From positions 152,028 to 216,027 of the forward strand of contig JAIXMQ010000051.1 in the NCBI GenBank assembly GCA_025716855.1: a DNA stretch of 64,000 nucleotides, written 5' to 3'. The translations under genes were made by a program, and so were the position numbers. Shown here one piece after another: positions 34,665 to 43,765 of the stretch; the first letter of the stretch is position 1, and each line of letters opens with the position of its first letter. The notes under the pieces are model-generated. The model saw nothing but the letters and a program-made list of their open reading frames with translations. It was not told where the DNA came from and made no database searches. Source of the DNA: Pilaira anomala. Taxonomy: Eukaryota; Mucoromycota; Mucoromycetes; Mucorales; Mucoraceae.

Positions 34665-35278
34665 TGTCGTATTTACTCCTATAATTAAACAGAATACAAT
34701 TACATCTTATATAGTTCATAGTTATAATATACATGTTGTATCTGAACCAACTAGTAAAAATACAAATAAAAAAAATAATAAAAAAACACTGTGACAATTG
34801 GTAAATTTATTTATTTATTGTTTATTTGGTAATAAAATGTAAGAAAGACAAGATAAGAAATGAGTCTCTTTGTGATCCTTTATTTTAATGGAGAGTAATT
34901 CATAGTAAAAATTAGTGTTCCTTTTATACCAAATTATCATTTTAATAACAGACATCGTTCTTTCAATATAGTTCTACCGTAGCGGGAGAACTATAAGGAT
35001 TTGTCAAGATAAATTTATTGGTGAAACCTGAGTTACTGCATAAAGATATATATCACCTTAAATGCCTGTCACTAAGGACTACTGTTAATAATAATTTATA
35101 GTGATCCGCTGTGATAGGTAGAGAAGGTAAAGTATAAATTAAAGTAGTCATGATTCGAATAATAAGGACTTGAATATGTCACTTAATATACCAATGTTAT
35201 AATATATCGTGTATATTATAACTATGAACTATATAAGATGTAATTGTATTCTGTTTAATTATAGGAGTAAATACGACA
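34665..35278. mobile_element. 613-bp fold-back element with perfect 69-bp terminal inverted repeats
   Basis: Bases 34665-34733 (starting TGTCGTATTTACTCCTATAA) are the exact reverse complement of 35210-35278. The identity stops abruptly on both sides, which argues for true element ends. The interior holds no ORF with a known domain, only a short coding-like string near 34400-34560. This fits a non-autonomous DNA transposon or fold-back MITE. No target-site duplication was recognised (flanks GGGCACGTGC and AACACAATTG). Confidence 0.6.
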
Positions 35279-35446
35279 AACACAATTGAAAAATATAACA
35301 ATAATATAATCAACAGTGCTGGTAGGGAAAGAAAGAGGAATAATAATAATCTATCGATATTACATTCTCTTCACACTTTATTATATATAAGAAATAACTT
35401 GAACTGGTGTAACAGATTAAACATCCATATTAGGATTACACACCAT

Positions 35447-35511
35447 AATTACACAACCAGAGGAAAAGTCTGCGTTTTTGTTTACTTTTTTTTTCCAAAA
35501 GAGTAATCTAT
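35447..35511 (+). repeat. Repeat X copy 1, left piece
   Basis: First part of a 126-base repeat whose uninterrupted copy is at 58447-58572. It starts ACACAACCAGAGGAAAAGTC and is cut at TAT (35509-35511), the target duplication of the Harbinger element. The remainder lies at 45078-45139 and 51167-51169. Confidence 0.9.
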
Positions 35512-35624
35512 GGGTGCGCTCAAGATGCTTTCGAAAATCTTTCAAACTCCTAGAATGGTTAAAATATCCTAAGCTAAATTTGGAGACATGTCCAAATAAG
35601 TAGATATAAGCCACAAAAGTTTTC

Positions 35625-35637
35625 GAAAGGCCTGACC
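35625..35637 (+). repeat. LINE target-site duplication, left
   Basis: GAAAGGCCTGACC, directly before the LINE; the same 13 bases recur at 41232-41244 after its poly-A tail. Direct repeats of this size are the mark of target-primed reverse transcription. Confidence 0.95.
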
Positions 35638-36954
35638 ATGGCTCTTCCCGATAAAAATCAGAACCCACATTCGGACTCCGGTCCCTCACACCTACAACGC
35701 CCATTATGGTCTCGTATTGTCGCAACAACGAAATCATCTCTAATTTACACGGACACTAAAACTTCAACATCTGATGACGGCATTAGTACGCTTAAGTCTC
35801 TAGTATTTCGAGTTGGTCAAGCACCAGATAGTTTGATGTTTGATGTTACATCTCGCCCTGAATCGCAACAAGATTTTTTTAAAATCATCGCTACTCAACT
35901 TCCTACGAGATGGGGGGTCGCTTTCCACATGGAGGGCTCCCGAAAGATTATTGAAGTTAATTTTTTGAATAAAAACGATACTGACTCAACTTTGGCTTCG
36001 GGTTTATTATTCCCACAGGACAATCTTCGTATTCTCCCTACACCCGCTTTAAACGACGAAGCGAAAATTGTTCGTCTTAACTTGACCAACCTACCTTTTT
36101 TTGCTGAGGACGAAATCTTGTATGGATTGAAACGTAGTTTGAAACCCTACGGTCATGTCCTCGATGTTGGTATTTCTCGAGAACGTGCATACAATACGTA
36201 CATCGGTCAAGGCTACGTAGTCTTGGACACTTTTCAAACTGAAGATGCTGAGGAGCAATATCTCCCCCTCACCCATAACCTTACCTGGGAGGATTCAAGT
36301 ACTCGTGGTTTTCGAGCTACTTGGCACAATATGCCTCGTTATTGTACCTACTGTCATGACGGTACTGGAACACACACTGCCAATGATTGTCCTGAAAAAG
36401 CACCTAGACATAAACGCTCTAAGCCATCTTCTATCAAACCCACCTGCTGGAATTGCGCCAGCACTGATCATGTCAAGAAGGATTGTCCTGTTCTGAAACC
36501 TCGCAAGACTCCAACTTTGAATCAGCCTCCTACACCTACAACTACCGGATCATCTCCTGTCTCTGAGAATACTCCTGCTAGGGGTCGTGATGACACTCCT
36601 TTTATTGATACCTCGGAAGACAATGATGTTCCTATGCAAGAAAACAACGACGACGAGGAATCTGCAATGCAACTAGTTTCGAGTCCAGACCATCACAACA
36701 ACATAACCAAGCCTACTGGTGACTTCAATTCAACAACTGATGATAGCGTTACAACAATTGCATCAGTACCATCCCACCTCGCATCCGAAGATCAACTTAT
36801 GAGCAACGCACCACCCACTATCCAATTTATTAATCAGGATTCGGAATCGATCGGTCGACAATACAATATTGATAATAGACACAAATCACTCAAAGTTATT
36901 CTTTCTGCACCAAGCCGGGGCGGGTCGCGCACGACTAGATCTTCTAGTCAGTAA
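35638..36954 (+). CDS. LINE ORF1: RRM-like and double zinc-knuckle RNA-binding protein
   Basis: 438 residues. The middle contains an RRM-like segment (IVRLNLTNLPFFAEDEILYG, then GHVLDVGISRERAYNTYIGQGYVVL). Two zinc knuckles follow: CTYCHDGTGTHTANDC and CWNCASTDHVKKDC (CCHC). The C-terminal third is Ser/Thr/Asp-rich and disordered. LINE ORF1 proteins coat the element's RNA and help target-primed insertion. The start codon is at the very boundary of the insertion. About 50 bases, including an A run of more than 20, separate it from ORF2. The frame is intact. Confidence 0.9.
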   Translation: MALPDKNQNPHSDSGPSHLQRPLWSRIVATTKSSLIYTDTKTSTSDDGISTLKSLVFRVGQAPDSLMFDVTSRPESQQDFFKIIATQLPTRWGVAFHMEGSRKIIEVNFLNKNDTDSTLASGLLFPQDNLRILPTPALNDEAKIVRLNLTNLPFFAEDEILYGLKRSLKPYGHVLDVGISRERAYNTYIGQGYVVLDTFQTEDAEEQYLPLTHNLTWEDSSTRGFRATWHNMPRYCTYCHDGTGTHTANDCPEKAPRHKRSKPSSIKPTCWNCASTDHVKKDCPVLKPRKTPTLNQPPTPTTTGSSPVSENTPARGRDDTPFIDTSEDNDVPMQENNDDEESAMQLVSSPDHHNNITKPTGDFNSTTDDSVTTIASVPSHLASEDQLMSNAPPTIQFINQDSESIGRQYNIDNRHKSLKVILSAPSRGGSRTTRSSSQ

Positions 36955-37005
36955 GCGTGCGTTTACCTCTTACCAAAAAAAAAAAAAAAAAAAAAAAAAA
37001 CCTAT

Positions 37006-38379
37006 ATGCCAGTTATGAATAATATGACTTCTATGAATATTACTACTAACACTATGCCTACTTTATGTAATAGCACCGAAACGTACATAGATAATGCTTT
37101 ACCTATTGATATCAACTTAAGGATTGCATCACTCAACTGCAATGGACTCGCCAAAGTCAATAACACCCAGACCAGATCTGATATGATTCGATTTCTACGA
37201 GACAACTCTTTCGACATAGTGTGTGTTCAAGAATCTCACACATCCAACGATATTATTATCAACACCATCAACACCCAATTCCAATCCACTTCTACGTTAT
37301 GGACAGCTCAATGTGGCATAGTTTCTCTCAACAAGGACATCATCCTCACCCCACTAGACACCAACAGCACTACGGATGACCGAATTTTGTTCACCCAAGT
37401 CACCCATAGTCAGCACTATTTCGCTCCCTTCTTCATACTCAATTTATATGCGCCCTCCAATAACGGACGTGTTAAAACCACTTTTTTTCAAAATCTATCT
37501 GAACACCCTTTTTTAACTAACCCGGACATAGTTTCTAGACTATTTATTCTGGGTGATTTTAATTATTCTTATTCTCGACAGAACCAAATGCGCTATATAC
37601 CTGACTCATGGCTTACTTTTCTTCATAGTAATTTTACAGATTGCTTGACCAGTCCTTACCAAAATCCAATCCCATCCTTTCATCGGAATGCTTCTACTCA
37701 ATCTACGATTGATTATATCTACGCAGCCCAATCACTACATCCAAACACTTCTCAGGGCTCGATCACTCACATCTCCAGCTCATGGTCCGATCACAACATT
37801 TTATCCTTGGATTACTGTGTTGGTCAAAGACCTACTGGTAGAGGTGTCTGGCGTTTCAATCCTCTTCTTTTGAAAAATGAGAAATTCTGCTCTGAACTCA
37901 CCAACAAGCTTCATGATCTGCATCCCCAACTTTCTAGCTACGGTGATATTCACCATCAATGGGATCAAGTTAAACAGGTAACTAAAAAGATGGCAAAATC
38001 TTTTAGTGGTAAGTACATCTCATGGCGTGCGAAACGGCTCAAGAAACTGCAAAGTGAACGTAATACTATACTTCGACGTAATCCTTCTTTCGAAATGAGA
38101 GAACAACTTCTTCCGCCAATTCAAAATGAAATAATTCAACTCCAACAAGATGCAATTGATATAGCCAAACTACGATCGGGCTTAAGATGGCGTGAAAACG
38201 GGGAATTAGCAGCTGGATATCTCAAGCGTACTATCGCAACTCAAGCACAACACCGTCGTATCGAGGATCTTATTCATCCTGTTAGTGGCGTACGCTGTTC
38301 CAATGATCCTGAAAGCTACTGGCAACAGAAGCTTTTTACACTGATTTATTTACCCCGGACCCCGTCGATACTGATATGA
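37006..38379 (+). CDS. LINE ORF2, N-terminal part: AP-type endonuclease
   Basis: 457 residues before a frame break. The AP endonuclease-like fold is clear: IASLNCNGLAK, VCVQESHTS, NLYAPSNNG, LGDFNYSYSR and the C-terminal SDHNILSLD, with the Asn, Glu, Asp and His residues expected of the active site. It nicks the target DNA to prime reverse transcription. The last 16 codons of this frame are not the native ones: the downstream frame is already coding-like before its own ATG (see the RT entry). This ORF and the next are therefore one broken ORF2. Confidence 0.9.
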   Translation: MPVMNNMTSMNITTNTMPTLCNSTETYIDNALPIDINLRIASLNCNGLAKVNNTQTRSDMIRFLRDNSFDIVCVQESHTSNDIIINTINTQFQSTSTLWTAQCGIVSLNKDIILTPLDTNSTTDDRILFTQVTHSQHYFAPFFILNLYAPSNNGRVKTTFFQNLSEHPFLTNPDIVSRLFILGDFNYSYSRQNQMRYIPDSWLTFLHSNFTDCLTSPYQNPIPSFHRNASTQSTIDYIYAAQSLHPNTSQGSITHISSSWSDHNILSLDYCVGQRPTGRGVWRFNPLLLKNEKFCSELTNKLHDLHPQLSSYGDIHHQWDQVKQVTKKMAKSFSGKYISWRAKRLKKLQSERNTILRRNPSFEMREQLLPPIQNEIIQLQQDAIDIAKLRSGLRWRENGELAAGYLKRTIATQAQHRRIEDLIHPVSGVRCSNDPESYWQQKLFTLIYLPRTPSILI

Positions 38380-41054
38380 TTCAAACACTAGTTGATACAA
38401 TCCAGCCAGATCAACAACTTAATTCAGATCAACAAGAGCGGTTGTCTCGAGATTTTTTGATTGAAGACATTCTAGACCAAGCAAAACGTTCGCCTCATCC
38501 CAGTAGTCCTGGCCCGGATGGTTTAAGTTATGATATCCTTTTTTTTATTTTTAGTCTGCCTCTATACCAACCTCTGGTGACTGACCTTTATAATGCAGCC
38601 TTGAAAGACGGGATCTTCCCTCTCTCCTGGCATGACTCAGTAATGTGTCTTTTACCAAAAAAAGGGGATCTGTCTCTACTTCAGAATTGGCGTCCTATCT
38701 CACTCACCAACTGTGATGCTAAGATTTTTACCCGACTTGTGAATTCTAGACTGATCTGGACGGTACACAAATTGATTAATCCTCACCAAACTGGCTTTCT
38801 TCCTCAGAGGTTTATTGGGGACAATGGCATTATTCTCAAATCCATCATTGATTATACCAAATCAGACCCTACACATCACCAAGCGGTGGCTTTACTCCTA
38901 GATTTTATGAAGGCCTATGATCGGGTTAACAGTCAATACCTACAGGCAGTTTTAATTCGATTTAACCTTCCGTCTCATCTAGTTACGTGTATTATTAATT
39001 TTTTTTTTCAGACAAAAGTCAGAATCAATGTTAATGGCTATATCTCCACTCCAGTTGGTCAGAAGCGTGGCCTTCGTCAAGGTGATCCTTTGTCTCCACT
39101 ACTATTTAACTTGGCTTTAGAACCTCTTCTACGATCCATCTTACAAGACCCTGCCCTTCCTGGTATAGTCCCAAGACCACTATTGGATTCTTCACCTGGC
39201 GTCAATCTTACTCCCTCCGCTATGAAACTTTTGGCATACGCCGATGATGTCTTGATTTTTCTTAATAATCCTATCGAATTCGATGTTCTCTTACATCATC
39301 TACAGGTTTATGAACAGGCGTCTAATGGTCGTCTGAATGTTTCAAAAACTCAAGTGCTGTCTCTCAGTGGTAATAATTTGGATCCTCCTTGGGTCAATTT
39401 ATTTCAGGAACATCTCATAACCGAAATATATGATCGTACTTCCATAATACCCCTTTCTTATCTAGGTTACTTCATTATTCATTCTCCTGATCAAGCCAAA
39501 TACGTCGAAAATAAACTTCTAACCATAATAGATCAAGGTTTTGCTCCCCACTTTGATCGAGGTCTATCGTATCGTGGTCGGGCTACTGTTGCTAATACTC
39601 TGGTTTTATCCAAATTATGGTACTATCTTCGGTTACTCAATCCTTCTGAATCTTTTTTTAGAAAATTAGACGGTAAAATAGGGAACTTCATTTCTTACTC
39701 TAAAAAAATAGGTCGTTTTTCGATACTCCACATGCAAAAACCTATTGATCGTGGTGGTCTTGGCACTCTCGCACCTCGTATTCAACACAAACTGTTCCAA
39801 TTAAGGTGGTCAATTCCTTTACTTACTACTTCTTCCTCCTCGGGGAATACAAGTCGCTCTATTGCTTGTTCATGGCTTCGGTATAATATTTCCTTTCTTT
39901 TCACTAAATCTTTCGGATCTCTACCCGTACATCAAATGTCCCTACGACATACTTTCCTTCTTCATCCAACTTTTATCTTAGTCGCTCCTGCCCTTCGAAA
40001 ACAGTTATTTGGTATGGTTCCTGTCTCCTCCCCTATTCGGGCCATTTTGAAAACGATAGCCACGTTGCCTGACCCACGCACTGAAGATCCAGAACTCCAG
40101 ATCCATCCCGATGCCATTTTGGAGTTTTATTTGAATGATATATGGTTCTCTTCATCTGCTGACTGTCCTATCAAATATTCCTCATTTAAAGCGGTATTCG
40201 TCAAAGACTTTTTCTGGTATGATCCCTTACAATATCAACTGATTTTCCGTCTACCTACCGACCCTCTACGTCGATTCCCTCGTCTAGGTTACAAATTCCG
40301 TGATTGCTTTTTCAATCATCAAATTCAATTTTATTCATTCTTCGGGTCCTTACTTCAGCCTTCGATTCCTGTTGATCCTAGTTCCGCACCTCATCCATTG
40401 ACTTCATTCACCCTCAACAAGTCATGTAATGAACTGTTCGCTCCTGCTCGGTTCAACAAAAAGATCCATCGTATTGAACTATTATCGTTAATGGTCGTTG
40501 GTCACCCCACCGTTGATCGTGTCTCTGAATCTCTCTGGCTAAAATTTTGGAAGACCCGCCTCAACTTCCGAGTGAAAAATATCTGGTTTCAACTTCTCCA
40601 CAACAAGATCAATACACGGGTTGTCACTCATCGCTATATGCCACATATAGTACAATCACCCCTCTGTCCTCTCTGTACACCTGAATCCTTACAAAGTCCC
40701 GAACATATGTTTATCTTCTGCCAACGAGTATGGCAAATTTGGAAGAAATCCTTTATGTATATCTTTCCACGTCAGTCTCGCCTCCATTTGCTCTCTCCTA
40801 CTCAAGTAGCGGTCATTCTGTATTCTTACAAGTTTCCTCCTTTTTTTCACTCTCCTCTTCCTCCAGCCTTCTTCTTCGGATCCATTTTAGAAGCCATTTG
40901 GTTACACTTTTGGCGATTTATATTTGGTGATGTCCCTTTCGTTCCGGACCAAGTCGTGAACACAGTCATCAAAATATATTCTCAATACCTCAACCAAGCT
41001 AACCTCGACGACTTTGAGTCAAGGCTAACTTATCTACCCTTCAACATAACTTAA
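38376..41054 (+). CDS. LINE ORF2, C-terminal part: reverse transcriptase and zf-RVT domain
   Basis: 892 residues from an ATG that overlaps the previous stop as ATGA. The reverse transcriptase has SSPGPDGLSYD, LPKKGDLSLLQNWRPISLTN, QTGFLPQRF, LLLDFMKAYDRVN, GLRQGDPLSPLLFN and the catalytic LAYADDVLIF. The C-terminus has a CPLC...HMFIFC zinc-binding motif followed by WQIWKK, as in the zf-RVT domain of L1-type elements. Reading this frame upstream of the ATG gives further coding-like residues (EAFYTDLFTPDPVDTD), so translation did not originally start here. A one-base deletion between about 38318 and 38330 separates it from the endonuclease part. Confidence 0.92.
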   Translation: MIQTLVDTIQPDQQLNSDQQERLSRDFLIEDILDQAKRSPHPSSPGPDGLSYDILFFIFSLPLYQPLVTDLYNAALKDGIFPLSWHDSVMCLLPKKGDLSLLQNWRPISLTNCDAKIFTRLVNSRLIWTVHKLINPHQTGFLPQRFIGDNGIILKSIIDYTKSDPTHHQAVALLLDFMKAYDRVNSQYLQAVLIRFNLPSHLVTCIINFFFQTKVRINVNGYISTPVGQKRGLRQGDPLSPLLFNLALEPLLRSILQDPALPGIVPRPLLDSSPGVNLTPSAMKLLAYADDVLIFLNNPIEFDVLLHHLQVYEQASNGRLNVSKTQVLSLSGNNLDPPWVNLFQEHLITEIYDRTSIIPLSYLGYFIIHSPDQAKYVENKLLTIIDQGFAPHFDRGLSYRGRATVANTLVLSKLWYYLRLLNPSESFFRKLDGKIGNFISYSKKIGRFSILHMQKPIDRGGLGTLAPRIQHKLFQLRWSIPLLTTSSSSGNTSRSIACSWLRYNISFLFTKSFGSLPVHQMSLRHTFLLHPTFILVAPALRKQLFGMVPVSSPIRAILKTIATLPDPRTEDPELQIHPDAILEFYLNDIWFSSSADCPIKYSSFKAVFVKDFFWYDPLQYQLIFRLPTDPLRRFPRLGYKFRDCFFNHQIQFYSFFGSLLQPSIPVDPSSAPHPLTSFTLNKSCNELFAPARFNKKIHRIELLSLMVVGHPTVDRVSESLWLKFWKTRLNFRVKNIWFQLLHNKINTRVVTHRYMPHIVQSPLCPLCTPESLQSPEHMFIFCQRVWQIWKKSFMYIFPRQSRLHLLSPTQVAVILYSYKFPPFFHSPLPPAFFFGSILEAIWLHFWRFIFGDVPFVPDQVVNTVIKIYSQYLNQANLDDFESRLTYLPFNIT

Positions 41055-41231
41055 TATACCACACCACCAGTAACTCCCCGGTAACCCACTACCATCCCTT
41101 TAACATTTCATAGCATAATTATAATTATATTCTTTATTTTTTACATAATATTTCTCCTCCCACTGCACATCCCTCTCATGACATGTGACTTTTAAAATCT
41201 AAATAAAATTTGGATTATACAAAAAAAAAAA

Positions 41232-41244
41232 GAAAGGCCTGACC
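41232..41244 (+). repeat. LINE target-site duplication, right
   Basis: GAAAGGCCTGACC directly after the poly-A tail, identical to 35625-35637. Confidence 0.95.
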
Positions 41245-41448
41245 CTTCGACAATCCTGAAAAAGGAAATCATAAACTGCCCGTTACACACAAAAATGCAC
41301 TAAAATCTGAGATATACAAAATATGATGTCAATTCAGGAACAATTTATTATAAATATTTGACATGAAATACAATTGACATATTTTTTTTTATTAATAAAG
41401 TACTACCTTTTTTTTAATACAATTTACATTTTCTCTTACCTCAGAACA

Positions 41449-42579
41449 ATGTCTCAACCTTCCAGAAATTTCCAATTTGTAGCTGATCAATATTCAGCTC
41501 ATTATTCTAACGGTAGAAATGATCAAAACAGAAGTAGTACCACACCTGCTCCTTCTCGAGAAGACTCTTCTCCCATGCCTGGTTCTTCTTTGAATACTTC
41601 TTCCGTGGGTCATTCTTCTCTGGGTACTTCTTCTTTGGGTAATCGTTCGAGCTCAAGTAATGGCAACGTCAGATGGAATGATAAAATAACATGGATCTTC
41701 TTGCAGATCATGTTAGGTATCAACGACCCTTTGGCCAATGCTACTGATACTTTCGTAAAAGGAAGAATTTGGGACCAAGCATTGGTATGTTTCCGGGAAC
41801 AGCTTGTAATCAACTACAATGGCATTACCGCTGAAATAACAAGATTTTTGGATTCAAGATTCGATGTAAAAAACATGCAAGACTATTGGAATAAATTGAA
41901 AATGAAATACAGAGATCTGAAAACCGAAAATGGGATGACCGGAATTGGTGGTGTCAATCCAAATATTACTTGGCCATTTTATGATGAGGTTGGTCAGATC
42001 TTGGCTAATGATCGTACCAGACACCCCCAGATAGTGATGGGTACTGACATCAATGGTGAAGGGCCTACGGTGGTGACAGCAAACTCATATACCGAACCAC
42101 ATGTCAGAGAAGGTATGAGTTACGAAGACAAGGAGAGGCTGGTCGAGGAAAACGCAAGACAACGAGGTGTGGTCCATATGCCAAGTCGCGAAATCCAAGA
42201 AAAAATACTTGTACCTGCACGTCGCTATGCAAGACTTCATAGTGCTGATTCCCAAAGAACTTCAAGTAATTCTTTGAATAATGTTACTGGAGCCGGGCGC
42301 CGTACAAGAAGACGTATTGAAAGAGAAGATGGACAAGACAGTCGCAATAGTAATGATAGTAACAATTTTGATGGAATTGGCACTCCAAATGATATACGTT
42401 CATTGATTAATGATGCGATTACTAGAAGTAGTCAAAACATGAAAGAGAACATTGATTACTATCATCAATTGTCGATGGAACGTCTTGATAGAATTAGCCA
42501 GATTCTTGATCATCAGAGAAGATTAGACCGAGAAGAGAGAGAAAATTTTTTTAGAAATAGAAACAATTCACGCTCTTAA
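41449..42579 (+). CDS. Harbinger Myb/SANT-like DNA-binding protein
   Basis: 376 residues from the ATG at 41449, chosen over an upstream non-ATG extension. The Ser-rich N-terminus is followed by a Myb/SANT-like trihelix (residues about 70-175: VRWNDKITWIFLQIMLGIND, then WDQALVCFREQL, and MQDYWNKLKMKYRDLKTENG). The C-terminal third is Arg-rich and charged, with a heptad-like end (YYHQLSMERLDRISQILDHQ). Harbinger elements typically encode such a protein, which helps carry the transposase to the nucleus and to the element's ends. It is transcribed toward the transposase gene. The frame is intact. Confidence 0.8.
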   Translation: MSQPSRNFQFVADQYSAHYSNGRNDQNRSSTTPAPSREDSSPMPGSSLNTSSVGHSSLGTSSLGNRSSSSNGNVRWNDKITWIFLQIMLGINDPLANATDTFVKGRIWDQALVCFREQLVINYNGITAEITRFLDSRFDVKNMQDYWNKLKMKYRDLKTENGMTGIGGVNPNITWPFYDEVGQILANDRTRHPQIVMGTDINGEGPTVVTANSYTEPHVREGMSYEDKERLVEENARQRGVVHMPSREIQEKILVPARRYARLHSADSQRTSSNSLNNVTGAGRRTRRRIEREDGQDSRNSNDSNNFDGIGTPNDIRSLINDAITRSSQNMKENIDYYHQLSMERLDRISQILDHQRRLDREERENFFRNRNNSRS

Positions 42580-42726
42580 TACTTTTTAAACTTACCTTTT
42601 TTTTTTTTTTTTTTACATAAACAATAAATAACAATTTCTTCATCTCATAAACTTTTTTAACTCGTGCAATAAGTACATTTCAAAATGTAAATCACAAAAA
42701 ATCCAAATAAAAAAAAAACTTTATTA

Positions 42727-43022
42727 CTAATAATCACCATCTTCACTATCTTCATCCTCTTCTTCCATTCTTCTTTGATGGTTCTCCCACAACCATCTCA
42801 TCTTTCTTTGTCTTAATATGACAGCTTCATCCCTTGATCTTCTTAGCTGTGTATTTCTTGCCCTACCTCCTCCAGTAAATACACTCAAGTTATCTAATCC
42901 GATTAACTCATTGAATTCGATATATTCTTCTTCAGGTGTTGTTCTGCTGTTGATTTGAATGAATTCATCGAAGTTTCGGGTATCAAGTGTGAAGAAATAG
43001 GCTCTAATTTGGAGAATATTTC
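42727..43022 (-). CDS. Acidic C-terminal exon or ORF of the Harbinger transposase gene
   Basis: A minus-strand frame of about 98 codons. It is open from an AG near 43022 to a stop at 42727: RNILQIRAYFFTLDTRNFDE ... NELIGLDNLSVFTGGGRARN ... MRWLWENHQRRMEEEDED. It looks coding. It could be the last exon of the transposase if a GTG donor near 43423 is used, or a separate small gene. The 380 bases between it and the catalytic exon contain no ORF. Confidence 0.5.
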
Positions 43023-43405
43023 TTGCGGAAAAAAAGTAGTAAAAAAAACAGTAGATATAAAAGTATATTTAGAGTTCCTTTCGGGGTAGGTTTTATTATA
43101 AAAATAAAGATTAAGTTATTCTATGTTGTCTAAATAATGTATCCTATTTATACTAATAATGTCGGTAGATGGTTTAGGCTTTTATATATATAATATTGTC
43201 ATGATAATTATTATACCATTCATTCAATTGATATGATTGAAGGATGTGTATTTTTAAAGATAGTTTATGTTTATCCATTTGAATATAATATCCAAGCGAA
43301 TCATATATGCTTGGAAGGAATTATTTATTTATCCATTGTAAATTTACGATAGTTTATTTAAGCATGCTCAATTTTATTGGCTATGATTTAGATCTACCAT
43401 ATTTA
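43023..43405. other. AT-rich intron-like segment inside the Harbinger element
   Basis: About 380 bases without coding potential between the transposase catalytic exon and a downstream coding-like exon. Either a long intron or a further small insertion; no terminal repeats were noticed. Confidence 0.35.
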
Positions 43406-43716
43406 CTATTGTGGATTCACCACATCAAGGAATTCTCCAGTGTCATTTTGATCGATACAAATGTTGTGTAAGCAACAACAAGCATGAATGGTTTTAACAA
43501 TTCTTTGAATATCTAACTGGTAAAGATGTTTCCAGAGGAATCTCCATCTTGCGGTTAATAATCCAAAAGAATGTTCAACTTTTTGTCGTGTTCTTGAATG
43601 CACAAGATTGTAATATGTTTGTTCAGGGGAGTTTACTTGATCTTCCTTAAATGGGACCCAAAGATTCTTCAAAAGAGGAAAAGCTGAATCTTCATTGAAA
43701 TAAATGTTATATTTCC

Positions 43717-43765
<49 letters not shown>

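Larger units (their letters stand above)
35638..41231 (+). mobile_element. LINE (non-LTR retrotransposon), L1-type domain order
   Basis: A 5,594-base insertion bounded by a 13-base target duplication and ending in a short poly-A tail (about 41221-41231). It encodes an RNA-binding ORF1, then an ORF2 with apurinic endonuclease, reverse transcriptase and a C-terminal zinc-binding zf-RVT-like domain. There is no recognisable RNase H. The first base of the element is the A of the ORF1 start codon. ORF2 carries a one-base frame change near 38,320. It lies inside the Harbinger element and on the same strand as the Myb-like gene. Confidence 0.93.

Noticed and set aside
38376..38379. ATGA stop-restart coupling between LINE endonuclease and RT
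   Set aside because: The RT frame is coding-like upstream of the ATG, so the overlap is better explained by a one-base deletion.
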